Under the pieces are notes generated by a model. It had not been told where the DNA came from. It was given only the letters and a program-made list of their open reading frames with translations, and made no database searches. From positions 1 through 64,000 of the forward strand of contig SADC01000263.1 of assembly GCA_004194705.1 (NCBI GenBank): a stretch of DNA of 64,000 bases, in the 5' to 3' direction. Shown here in pieces: positions 44,326-53,843 of this stretch. The position numbers and the translations under genes were made by a program. The stretch comes from Ditylenchus dipsaci. Taxonomy: Eukaryota; Nematoda; Chromadorea; Rhabditida; Anguinidae. Numbering within the stretch: the stretch's first letter is position 1; each line of letters starts with the position of its first letter.

Positions 44326-44575
44326 TTCGTATACTGGGGCTTACCACATAAATGAACTCTGGTATGCATACATGTTTTTTCATACACCCAGAGTCACTTT
44401 CGAGTGATTTGTGTCTAAGGTATGTGGGTGTGCGCTTCTCAACTTTAAGCGCCGTGCGCCCCTTGCGCCCCAAAGGGGGCATAAAGGGAGCCCCAAAGGG
44501 GGAGCAGGGAGCTTGAGATTTAGAGATGCGCGCACTCACTTACCTTAGACATGACAAGCTGCAGTGACTAAATCA
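44326..44575. repeat. Donor-hairpin repeat, inverted copy
   Basis: AACTCTGGTATGCATACATG, CACTTTCGAGTGATTTGTGT and CTAAGGTATGTGGGTGTGCG at the left; GAGATGCGCGCACTCACTTA and CCTTAGACATGA at the right. The GC stem is partly duplicated (two AAAGGGGG blocks). Confidence 0.75.
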
Positions 44576-44654
44576 GGATGAAACAGCCTAAAAATAGGCA
44601 TTATCTTTAAAAAAATCAACCAAAAAGCGGCCCCTTATTATTCCCTCCCCTCCC

Positions 44655-44888
44655 TCCACAGATCATAGTCCCTTAAAAGGCCACAGCCGTCGCCGACAAC
44701 GAGAATTTCAAATGTTTGAATTCGCGCGGGACAGTTCTCTTTCGTCTTTCATTTCCCTCTTTTGAGTCATTCGAAGCAAGTCAAAAAAGTACAGTGCGAG
44801 ACGAATGAGAACTGTCCCGCGCGAATTCAAACATTTAAAATTCTCGTTGTCGGCGACGGCTATGGTCCTTTAAAGTGCTTTTCTAGCC
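44655..44888. mobile_element. Hairpin MITE, GCCGTCGCCGACAACGAGAA arms (copy 1)
   Basis: The arms GCCGTCGCCGACAACGAGAA, TTTGAATTCGCGCGGGACAG and TTCTC are inverted around GAGTCATTCGAAGCAAGTCA. The ends read GTCCCTTAAAAGG and GGTCCTTTAA. A near-identical copy is at 62090-62285, and a diverged one forms the outer part of the 5.2-6.2 kb foldback. Confidence 0.85.
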
Positions 44889-45340
44889 TTTTCATGGCAA
44901 AATTGTATTTTTTTTTAAATTGTTTTTGACCACTTCTAAAAAATTCGGTTTGGGAGGGGGCATATGTTCTAGTTATTTCCGTCATTCCACTAAAGTTAAA
45001 AAGTCAAATTCTGATGCCGGATTTGTTATCAGCGCACCTGATTTCCTTACAAAGCTTGTCTTTAAATTTTATCCTATCTATCCTTTTTTAAATTTCTTTC
45101 AAGACAAAAAAGACATTTCAACAGTTCAGCAATTTGTATTTCAAATGTCTCTTGTCTGTTTTAGCTTGTAAATTTGAAAGACGATTCGAAGAGAATTCTT
45201 CTTCAAATTACAAAAACTTAATTTTTTAAGAAAAATTCTCCCTTCCATACTTATGCTGAGACGCTGACCAGGGGTCGTGCTAAAAAGGTGAGATCAATTT
45301 TCCCATTTTTTATTTTCCAGCGCTACTGTTTGTATTTTAG
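44889..45340. other. No gene; repeat fragments
   Basis: 45000-45180 shares words with the middle of the 32.9-33.6 kb foldback (GATTTCCTTACAAAGC, CAAGACAAAAAAGACATT). Otherwise AT-rich. Confidence 0.45.
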
Positions 45341-45537
45341 TCTGCTACGAAGCGTCATCGAAGTGCTTACAATATCTTCGCCGCCGAAGTGTCGCCTGGT
45401 ATTGCTGCTGCTTTGAAAGAGGAAGGCAAAAAGATAACATAATGACGGTTGTAGCCCAGAAGTGGAAAGGTGTTGAAAACAAAAACAAGTATGAGGAGAT
45501 GGCCATCAAGGAGAAGAAGCAGGCTGAATCTCACTAG
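45341..45537 (+). pseudogene. HMG-box exon with a frame break
   Basis: After GTATTTTAG the sequence reads KRHRSAYNIFAAEVSPGIAA then ALKEEGKKI, and after a shift in AAAAGATAACATAATGACG reads VVAQKWKGVENKNKYEEMAI then KEKKQAES and TAG. The aromatic/Ala start, central WK and final Y-E-E-x-A are the HMG-box pattern and cover all three helices, close to the HMG boxes of chromatin proteins (HMGB, PBRM1 type). AATAAA lies about 80 bp after the stop. Upstream exons were not found. It sits among the coiled-coil modules but shows no tie to them. Confidence 0.7.
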
Positions 45538-46300
45538 ATCTCCAGTATATATTCTTCCCAAATTGCTTCTAAGCACGCAATCGTTGTGTTAATCTTGAAT
45601 ATTCCATCATTTTTTTCTTAATAAAGTACTTTCCTATACCTGAAATTTCTTCCTACAAGTTTCATGAATAATTAGGCTAGCTACAACTGAAGCAGGGAAG
45701 TTAAGAGAAAGTTAACATAATACAGGGTATCTCAAAATAATTTTGGGTATTTTCAAGTTGTTCGAATTGGGTCTCTTTTGGTACATTAACTAGAGTTAAA
45801 TTATTTTGCTGCATTTCAATATATAGCGCATGCAAGGCCTGTGCACGGGCCCACTTTTTCACGGCCCTGCCCGGATATTTTTTTTGGACCCGGCCAGCCC
45901 GGCCCGGAGCTTCATTTTTTGCGGGCCTGGCCCGTGCTGGGCCGGACCGTTTATTCAGTCTAGTCAACTGTAAGTTCATTTCCAAACATATTCAAAAAAT
46001 GTCGACACTGAAAAATGACGTTTTTGACTGAAAAGTGCCGTGTTTTAGCTGAAAAGTATCGTCTTTTTCCATTTTGAGAAAGAAAAATTGAAAAGTACCA
46101 GATATGTAAGCAATTTTTTTCAAAGTGATAACATTATCAGGTAGCCCTGTGACTCTAGTTTTCAACGGCGTATCATTTGCTGTAACAGCTTGCAAAATTA
46201 AGCGCAAAAAATGTCAAATGTGAAGCAAGCCGGAAAAATAATTCGATTCATAGTTTCACTTTGTTGTGCTACATTTTCCAAACATGTTGCAACAAATGAT
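45538..46300. other. No gene; GC-rich GGCCCGG patch
   Basis: 45840-45955 is unusually GC-rich, with GGCCCG-type words in both orientations (GGGCCTGGCCCGTGCTGGGC). ACAGGGTATCTCAAAATAAT at 45723 is a repeat end. No exon. Confidence 0.5.
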
Positions 46301-46794
46301 ACGTCACGGCGTGTCAAATCGGTCAAAAGACCAAAGCGGCAATTTTGCGTCGAGACAAATTTATTCGAAAATTTTGAAATTTTTTAACAAAACTTTTTGT
46401 TGACGTTTTCCGGCCAAAGACCAAAGAAAAGTTTTGAATCTGGAATAAAAAAGTGTCTGACCCTAGGCGGGAACGAACTTTTTAATGTGTCGTTTAAAAA
46501 GACAGCAGAAAAGGCATGATAGTTTTCCTTGCATCAGATATATTTTTTTTGCATCAGATATAATTTTTTTTGCATCAGATATCGTTCTTTTTGCATCAGA
46601 TTTATTTTGCATCAGATATAATTTTTTTTTGCATCAGATCTGTTTTTGCATCAAATATAATTCTTTTTTCATTAGATATAATTTTTTTTGCATCAGATCT
46701 GTTTTTGCATCAGATTTCCTGTTGTAAATTAGATCAGATGGAGTTACGTCAACCTATTTCGTATATATATTTTATATCTGTTCGTAGGCTCAAT

Positions 46795-49700
46795 ATGGAT
46801 TACGAAAATTTGGAAAATCTCAGCGTGCATTCCATTCAACAAACATCGTTGCTTAATGCTGAATCTGAAGTGGAAGCATCTCCGTCTCCTAAGCGCACTC
46901 GTCGTGGTGTCAAAAATATTGCCAGGAAGGTTGTGAAGGAATTTGCTGATGTAGAATCGTTCTTGGCCTGGTTTGAACAGGAAAATCAAAATGGAAGATG
47001 TAAGGGTTTTTATTTGGCATTACTTCGGTACTAACAGCATTTTCAGTCTCGTAGTCCACCAGAATGAGCAGTCCAAGGTGGATACTTACGTGTGCAAGTT
47101 CAGTCGGAGAAAGGGATACAGCTGCCCGAAGAAATGCTATGTGGTTTTTGACGGGAAATCCACGGCTGTCAAGGTGGAAGAATCGCTTGGCGAACATCAG
47201 GATGAGAAAGGTCAAGAAGTTTCCAGGCTCTGCAATGAAGTAAAAAATCGAATCCAAGAGGTTTGGACAAAAAGCAAACTGCTCTCCAAGTCATGAAAAT
47301 GATGACTGATGTGAGCATGATTTTTTTTCAATAACATTTGACAACTGAACAATTTTTTAGGAAGGCTATCAAAATCTCCCATCACAGGAGCAAATCGAAA
47401 ATTTTATGAGTCGTAGACGTAAGCAGCAGCTTCCAGAAATGGAAAAGATGACCGCAGAAGGTTTGAGAATTTACGCTTCGACAAAGAATAGTGTTCCCTG
47501 CAATCTTGACGAAGTCTTCGTGGTTGGTTTCCACGTGTCAGAAATTCCACGTCAGAAAATAATCCTTCATGTAGTCTGGTCTACTCCACGTCTTATGCAG
47601 AGGCAAAAAAGGCAGACTCTCTTCCAGGTAACACTTTCAGAAAGAATTCAAGAATTAACTTTTTTATAGATCGACTCCACTTACAAGTTGCTCTGGACTG
47701 ATAGCGAATTTGGGGGTACGGGAGTAATACCCCTACCCTTTACCCCTTCATATTCGCTACGACCAAAGTCGCTACGGGTTAAAGGGTAGAGGGTAGAGAA
47801 GAAGGGGGTACTGTTACCCCTACCCCATAACCCATAGCGAATATTGCAAGGGTAAGGGGTAAGGGGTAATCAAACGACTATTTGCTACGAGGTAGAGGGT
47901 AAAGGGTAGGGTAAAGGGTAAGAGGTACAACTATTCGCTACCGATAAGGTAGGGTGGGAGTAAAGGGTAGAACTATTGATTAACAAAATGGAAGTAGGGA
48001 GTAAAGGGTAGAACTATACCAACTACGGCTCAACTTGCAATGTACTGAAATAAAAACATAAAAAAATAGAAGAGAAAGTTAGTCAACCAACCCTGATTCC
48101 TTCACGATCAAATCGGTAGCGGCGAACGAGCTCATCATCACCCAATTCATCGACCGGATTCCACGCTTCTTGTCGCTCAATTCTCCTCGAAACTCGAATT
48201 TGCATGAAGGCAGCCATTCTAAACGTAAAAATAGTGAAAAGCAGGCACAAAATCCATTAAGAACAACAACAAGAATCAAGGAAAACGAGAGGCAACTCGT
48301 TCAAAGCAAGGGAACAATGAAACGAATAGAAAAACGAGAATTCGGTCAAAATGCCGAAATAATACGTTTTTCATGATTTTGAGCAAATAGTAGCTCTAAA
48401 CAGTCATTTAAAACAAAGAAATACAGAAAAGTTTGAGGGGGTAGAATCTTTAACCACCCCTGCAAGGGGTAGAGATTTTAGGTCAAAAAGTGTACCCCGG
48501 GGTAAAGGGTAGAGTTGGTAGCGAATAGTTGGGTGTAGAACTATTCGCTACCGAGGGGGTAGGGGTAGGGGGTAATACCCTACCCTTTACCCTCTACCCC
48601 GTGGTATTCGCTACCAAAATCAGGGGGTAGGGGTAAAGGGTAATAGGGGGTAGAGACTATTCGCTACCACCCAACTATTCGCTACCATTATTCGCTACGG
48701 GTTAATGAAGGGGGTAAGGGGTAAAGGGTAGAGGGTAGGGGTATTACTCCCGTACCCCAAATTCGCTATCAGTCCTGGGCTGGATATCCTGTTCAAGTTT
48801 TCGGTTTCTCTGACGTTGAGAGAAAATTCCATCCAACTGGTCTAGCTATTGGTTCTGGTGAAACTACTGATATCTATGAGCGCATTATCCGCACAATTTT
48901 CCAAGAAGACGAAGATTCGTGCAATGCAGTTTTGGCAGATGGATGTCAGTCAATATCTTCAGGTATTTTTAGACAAAGTTTTATGGTGAAAACGTTTGTC
49001 ATATTTTAAGCTGTAGAAAAGGCTCTTCCAAACGCTATTCGTCTTATGTGTTGGGCTCATGTAAAAAATAGAAACATTGATCGAAAAATTAAGGGGATCA
49101 GCAGTACTGCAATCAGAGAGGAAATAGAGAAAGACGTATTTCTTTTGCAAGAATCTGTTACTGCAGATGGTTTTCGACTAAGTTGGATTTTCAGTAGCTA
49201 TAAGTATGAATAAAAAAAATTTTAGATGCTGGTTTGATGCTTGAGCATTGGTCGCACAATTTCAGTCGTTTCTCTGGTGTAAGCGAATTTGCGTCGTATT
49301 TTCAAGAGCAGTGGATCAACAGCGAAGTATCCAACTGGTTCGAAGCAGCTTCGAGGTTCCTTTCCACCAACAACGGGCTAGAAGCAATGAACAGAACAAT
49401 CAAACAGTGCAATACTCTCCGTCGCCTTCTTCCGTTTGGCCATTTTATTGTTGAGGGTGAAAAGCTTGTGAAGCAGTGGAGTCTATCGCCGGACTTTATG
49501 GTAAAAACGAAACTATTTTAAAACAAAACTATTGTTCTTCTTCAGGATCCTTCTGTTATTTATTCAATCTCTGCGAGCTTGCTTCATTCTGCTTATTTGT
49601 TGAATCTGGAAAAAAGAAACGTGAAAAAGATTGGGCATCACTATTTGGTTCCAGCGAAAACCACAGCTCATGAATATGATGCTACTATGATAACATGGAT

Positions 49701-50320
49701 CAGGTGTGTTTATTTTGAACTTGATTAAGTAATCTAAAAACCTTTGCAGGAAATATTTGACGGCAGACTTTACTTCGTGGGAAGAATATAGCGATGAGCG
49801 GTACCGATACCATGTTGTGACGCCGAATGCTATCTGCTACAGCTGCACATGTCGTGAGGGAATTAAAAAAAGAGCTTGCAAGCATATGGTTTACGGTAAG
49901 TTATTGGTAGTTTACGGTTTGAAATATATTGTGGACATAGTGGGCGCCTGTCCTCCGGGCCCTTCCCGTCTCTTCCGTACGGTCTAGCAATTGGATCAAC
50001 AAATATGGACGGTCTTCTTTGTAGAACATAAACTACCATCTTCTAGTGCCAAAGACACAGCGACCGTCCATGCCTTCCAGATTTTTCAATCGACCGGCCG
50101 ACACCGTCCAAAAACAATGTTTTTTTGAAAATGACAAGTTTTCAGAAGACCGGCCGGGCGTCGGACGGGCGCCCCACTATGATAATGGATAATTATTTTG
50201 ATTTTAGCTATGTTCGTCGATAAGCGTATCGATATACCGCTAGAAGTGAGAAGTCGCCGGCTAGATCAGAAGAAGCAAGTTGGAAGGCCAAAGAAGGCAA
50301 GAAATATGCCAAGATTTTAA
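46795..50320 (+). CDS. MULE transposase with SWIM finger, disrupted
   Basis: Exons: 46795-46999, 47055-47310, 47361-47627, 47670-47696 + 48779-48962 (one exon split by an insertion), 49011-49169, 49226-49500, 49546-49703, 49750-49895 and 50208-50320. Order of features: basic N terminus; a Cys/His-containing DNA-binding segment (YVCKFSRRKGYSCPKKC); MULE transposase core with DDE candidates in IDSTYKLLW, VLADGCQS and NNGLEAMNRTIK; CWAHVKNR; C-terminal SWIM finger CYSCTCREGIKKRACKH (C-x-C...C-x-H); GRPKKARN tail (AT-hook-like). One frame shift in exon 2 (about 47263) and the palindromic insertion inactivate it. AATAAA at 50382. Short introns (48-63 bp) match host genes. Removing the insertion restores the reading frame exactly. 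Confidence 0.85.
47697..48773 (-). mobile_element. PIF/Harbinger-derived palindromic element inside the MULE
   Basis: Ends ACTGATAGCGAATTTGG and CCAAATTCGCTATCAGT are exact inverses. The arms run to about 300 bp of TACCCTTTACCC-type words. It split the transposase codons TGG and GCT, leaving TCTGG (47692-47696) and CCTGG (48774-48778) as an imperfect 5-bp (or exact 4-bp CTGG) duplication. In the middle, the minus strand at about 48085-48215 encodes MAAFMQIRVSRRIERQEAWN then DELGDDELVRRYRFDREGI. The D-D-E-L-x-R-R-Y-R-F phrase is the N-terminal signature of PIF/Harbinger (HARBI1-like) transposases. The rest of the enzyme is missing. Confidence 0.8.
49936..50181. mobile_element. MITE in the last MULE intron
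   Basis: ATAGTGGGCGCCTGTCC at the left and GGACGGGCGCCCCACTAT at the right are inverted, with GGTCGGCCGG-type words inside. It expands an otherwise small intron to 312 bp. Confidence 0.7.
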
Positions 50321-51239
50321 GCATATTTAAATTCTGTTGTCACTGCTACATCTTTGTTTTGTCTGAAGCTGATAATAAATTTTTGATTTCTAAGCTAGCT
50401 ATTTTTTCGTATTCACAATTAAAGTAAATTTTAGATTTTCGGTGACCACGTGAACATCCACTTAGACTGGATGTGTACTAACATATAGGCACTGCGTAAA
50501 CTTATGTAGAAAATTATTTTATAAGTGCCTTATTTTTGTGGGCTTTTGAAGGTTTCGAGAGCTTACTATGTATTGCATGGTTCAGTTATGAAAAATCTAT
50601 ATTCACGCTGAGGTGTTTTTCGGGTATTTGGGGTGTTCATTAGAGTTTCAAGTGATTTGAAATATTTTGAGGCCATTTGGAATGGTCAGGGTGGTTATGA
50701 GTTCTGTGTGGCGGTTTGAGATCATTAAAAGTGGTTAAGGTTTTCGGAGTCACCTGGGGGTTTAAGGAAAAATTGCATATCTAATGCAAAAAGCCATCTA
50801 ATGCAAAAAGACGTAAATCTGATGCAAAAAGAAGTATATCTGATGCAAAAAAATTATATCTGATGCAAAAAGAATTATATTTGATGCAAAAACAGATCTG
50901 ATGCAAAAAAAATTATATCTGATGCAAAATAAATCTGATGCAAAAAGAACGATATCTGATGCAAAAAAATTATATCTGATGCAAAAAAATTATATCTGAT
51001 GCAAGAAAAACGATTTGCGAGAAAAGAGGGTTATATTCAGAATGCTCAATGACAAAACGCCAACCTCGATTTGGTCTTTTGACCGATTGGACACACCGTG
51101 ACGTGGTTAGAAAAAGTAGTCGCAGGGATACTTATCGACCACCCTAGTTATAACAAAATTCATCAATTTTTGACTGCAAAAAACATTTCATCATATAGAC
51201 TGAGCTTTGATATGCCCTAATTCTAGCCGCGGAATAGTT

Positions 51240-51364
51240 TTGCTACGAAGGTACATTCTCTTTTTGAAAAAATTTATTGAAATAATTCAAGGGCTTGAAC
51301 ATCAGCAATTATTTGCTGGAGAAATACGCCAGGAACACAACAAACTAGCCCAATTACAAAAATG
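51240..51364 (+). pseudogene. Coiled-coil exon, module C copy, frame-broken
   Basis: TTTATTGAAATAATTCAAG is followed by sequence matching the exon at 59297-59370: AATTATTTGCTGGAGAAATA, then CCAGGAACACAACAAACTAG. One C is missing relative to the other copy (GCCAGG versus CCCAGG), breaking the frame after LLEKYA. Without that loss it would read EHNKLAQLQK then TGA. It lies just right of the MULE. Confidence 0.6.
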
Positions 51365-51984
51365 AAACCCTTCAGAGCTATTATATTTGTTGATTAACAT
51401 TCTTCAGAGCATTTTTTTGAATGTAAGATATTTTGTTAATCGTGCTTATAAAATAATAAACGCTTATTTCCAAAAGTTTCATGCAGACATGCGATGAAGC
51501 CTAGTCACATTCGACACAAATATACTCCTTACCTTTTAATCAATGCGACATTTCTGATTTTGTTTTCGGAAATTTTAAATTTTGTATTGACTGGGTATGT
51601 GTACAACACTACATCTGACAAGGGAACCTAACGAACAGTAAAATGGAGTTCGCATATTTTAAAAAGATTATCTTGCAGAGCAGAGTTAATTCACTTTAAG
51701 GATTTCCGGCTTGTTTCCCACAGAAAAAAGTGAAATTTAAAAGCCTCTGAAACATGAAAAAAGTGCCGAAAATTGCCTTGTTCTTCCCTGTTGTTTTTGA
51801 CGGCGTATATATAATATTTTGACGTTTCCGAGGCCCTCAGTCTCCACTTTTTCTTTGTGTGGGAAAAAAAATTTTATAAGTAAATTGACTATGCTCTACA
51901 AGAAAAACTTTTCAGAATATGTGAATTCCATTTTATAGTTCGTAGGCTCCCCCTGTGAATGCAAAAGAAATCCCTGAAATTTCT
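51365..51984. other. No gene seen
   Basis: AT-rich, with CGTATATATAATATT at about 51805, which could be a TATA-like element for the GC-rich block that follows. No exon. Confidence 0.4.
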
Positions 51985-52192
51985 GCTCTCAAAATCCGAG
52001 CCGGCCATCGTCGGTTAACCCAGCGAGGTAGCAGACACGGCTCGAATTTTTGCAAAAATTATACATACACATCAGGGTTAGCTGTCCCCAGAGAGCAATT
52101 CCTCGTCCCCGTGTAATTTCTGGACAAGCTAGAACCGACTCAGGCTCGTGTCCGAAAGGCGCAAACCGGTTCAATTTAGCCAACGTTGACGT
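51985..52192. other. GC-rich island, possibly a non-coding RNA or conserved block
   Basis: About 200 bp of GC-balanced, non-palindromic sequence in AT-rich surroundings (CCGAGCCGGCCATCGTCGGT, CCCAGCGAGGTAGCAGACAC, AACCGACTCAGGCTCGTGTC). The minus frame is open for 64 residues (MAKLNRFAPFGHEPESVLAC) but resembles no family I know. I could not match it to U1, U2, U6, 5S, 7SL or rRNA by eye. Confidence 0.3.
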
Positions 52193-52840
52193 GTGAAGTA
52201 ATTCAGAAAAAAAAATTATTTTCTAACTTGTTTAACACTTTTTCTTTTCTGAGCAACATTGATACCTTGTACAAAACTAGAATGGCAGGGCTACTTAATG
52301 GTGTTATTGTTCAAAAATTTGTCTCTTTGACCAAAAGGAAAAAAATTGGTATGCAATTTTCGCCGCTCTTTTTAAGAGGTTTCCGTGATCTTGAAAAGTG
52401 TATGTGAAAGAGGACGCGACCAGCCAAGGCCAAAAATTCGTCAATGTCCTGTCCTGTAATCCTGCTCTGCATCTGGTCTTTTTTTAACGCTGAGGTTTTC
52501 CTGCCCAAAAATTGTTTTGAAAAAAAACCGATGCTCATCAATTTTCTTCAAAGAGTCTCTATTCTCTACAAAGAGCTTATGGCACCTTTCATTTAGGCAA
52601 ACACTTTGACTGCAATTATGATTGAATAATGAGACCGCTGGAAGATTATCTTATAAACACATCTTTATTGACCTGCACTTTCATTCATTTTTGTGGACAA
52701 AAGAATTGAGAAAGTCATTTTGCTGAGAAAACCCACATGGGGGAGAAGGTAAAATTGCGACTCGCTACAAATTGTGACTCGCTACAATTTTTGAATTTTT
52801 TAATTTAATTTTTTGACTGTTTTTGCATACTCTCTTAACT
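52193..52840. other. No gene seen
   Basis: AT-rich. The opposing frames at 52186-52407 and 52311-52541 show no domain. GACTCGCTACAAATTGTGAC at about 52759 is repeated in inverse at about 52945, the outer arms of the next element. Confidence 0.4.
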
Positions 52841-53160
52841 TTTTTTAACTTAAGCTCTAGGCAAGGGTAGGCCAGCGCACGTTAGGATGGACTCAAACGT
52901 GTGTCCCAGACTGAGCACCAAAACGCGCCAATTTGAAAAAACTGTAGCGAGTCACAATTTGTAGCGAGTCGAAGGTCGTTCGGTGACGGAGTAGGGGTTG
53001 CCTTGATCCCCCCTACTGTTTTTTATCATTACTTTTTCGGGCTAAGGCTCAGGCAAGGTCGGGCAGCGTATGTTAAGACGGACTCAAATATAAATCTTAC
53101 TTGTTAGACTTATGTTTCAGTCCATGCTAACATACGATGGTCTACACTTGCCTAAGCGAC
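52755..53160. repeat. GGCAAGGGTAGGCCAGCG hairpin fragments
   Basis: GCAAGGGTAGGCCAGCGCAC, then GGCAAGGTCGGGCAGCGTAT, GTTAAGACGGACTCAAATAT and the inverse CATGCTAACATACGATGGTC. Two diverged copies of the hairpin seen at 40.4 kb, framed by AATTGTGACTCGCTACA / TGTAGCGAGTCACAATTTG. Confidence 0.6.
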
Positions 53161-53636
53161 GCTACTGGTATATACCCACCCCCTCTAATAATTTTTCAGG
53201 TACCCCAAAAACCATCCTTTTTTTAAAGGGGCATACCAACGCGTTACACCGCAAATTAAGGCGGGGACCAGCAAAAAAATTGTTCTTGTTTTCACTCGTT
53301 TCATGTAAAATATGATATTTATGACCTTATCCTACTTTAAAAAAGGAAAAAAAAATATTGTCGGGTCAGGCAGAACGCTTATAAAAAATAGTCAAGAGAG
53401 AAATAAATTACTGGTCCTCGCCTTAATTGGAGTGTAACGCGCTGGTACCGCCCTTTAAAAACTAAAATTATTACGTGTTATCCCTGAGCCTGATGCCTAG
53501 GGCCCGAAGCCTAAGCCTCAGGGCTAAGCCTAATTCCTAAGCCTAAAAATTATTGGAGGGGGGAGGGGGTATATTACAAAAGAGTTTTTTTTGGGGAGCG
53601 GGTGTGAAGTTTTTATTACAGTAGCGCCGCTTAAAG
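53157..53636. mobile_element. Foldback element, GCGACGCTACTGG ends
   Basis: The left GCGACGCTACTGGTATATAC and right ATTACAGTAGCGCCGC are inverted. ACCAACGCGTTACACCGCAA-like (left) and GTGTAACGCGCTGGTACCG (right) form inner arms. It ends in GGGCTAAGCCTAATTCCTAA, words also present at 13.2 kb, so the two are one family. Confidence 0.65.
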
Positions 53637-53689
53637 CTTAGCCTAAAAAGTCTCAAAAACCAACAGGGGGATCAAGGCAATGAACATGC

Positions 53690-53843
53690 TTGATATCGGC
53701 TTGATATCGGATAGCTTGATATCGGCATGGAGTTGAATGGCTTGCCTTTATTTATTAGCACCTCCAGCATTATATGAAATCGTCAAATAGTCACTTTCAG
53801 ACATTATTTTTTATTTTTTAAAATCTTTAAAATACATATCTAT
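53690..53843. repeat. Short GCTTGATATCGG tandem; no gene
   Basis: Three copies of GCTTGATATCGG at 53688-53730, then spacer. Confidence 0.5.

Larger units (their letters stand above)
46302..51104 (+). mobile_element. Mutator-like (MULE) DNA transposon, near full length
   Basis: The terminal inverted repeats start ACGTCACGGCGTGTCAAATC (left, about 46302) and end GATTGGACACACCGTGACGT (right, about 51104), with GTCAAAAGACCAAA just inside the left end and its inverse at the right. Each end also has a subterminal array of a GCATCAGATATAATTTTTTT motif: 46530-46720 forward, 50790-51005 inverted. The transposase (46795-50320) lies between. The element is interrupted by a 1077-bp palindrome at 47697-48773 and carries a small MITE in its last intron. 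I could not identify a clear 8-11 bp target duplication. Confidence 0.85.

Noticed and set aside
45840..45955. GC-rich GGCCCGG block as a CpG island or rRNA fragment
   Set aside because: Low-complexity words in both orientations and no match to rRNA motifs by eye; more like repeat debris.
47697..48773. TTACCC/CCCTAC words as telomeric repeat
   Set aside because: The words are irregular, occur as mirror-image arms of a transposable element, and form no head-to-tail telomere array.
46530..51005. GCATCAGATATAA arrays as CRISPR-like repeats
   Set aside because: There are no unique spacers of constant length; they are subterminal repeats of a MULE in mirror orientation in a eukaryotic genome.
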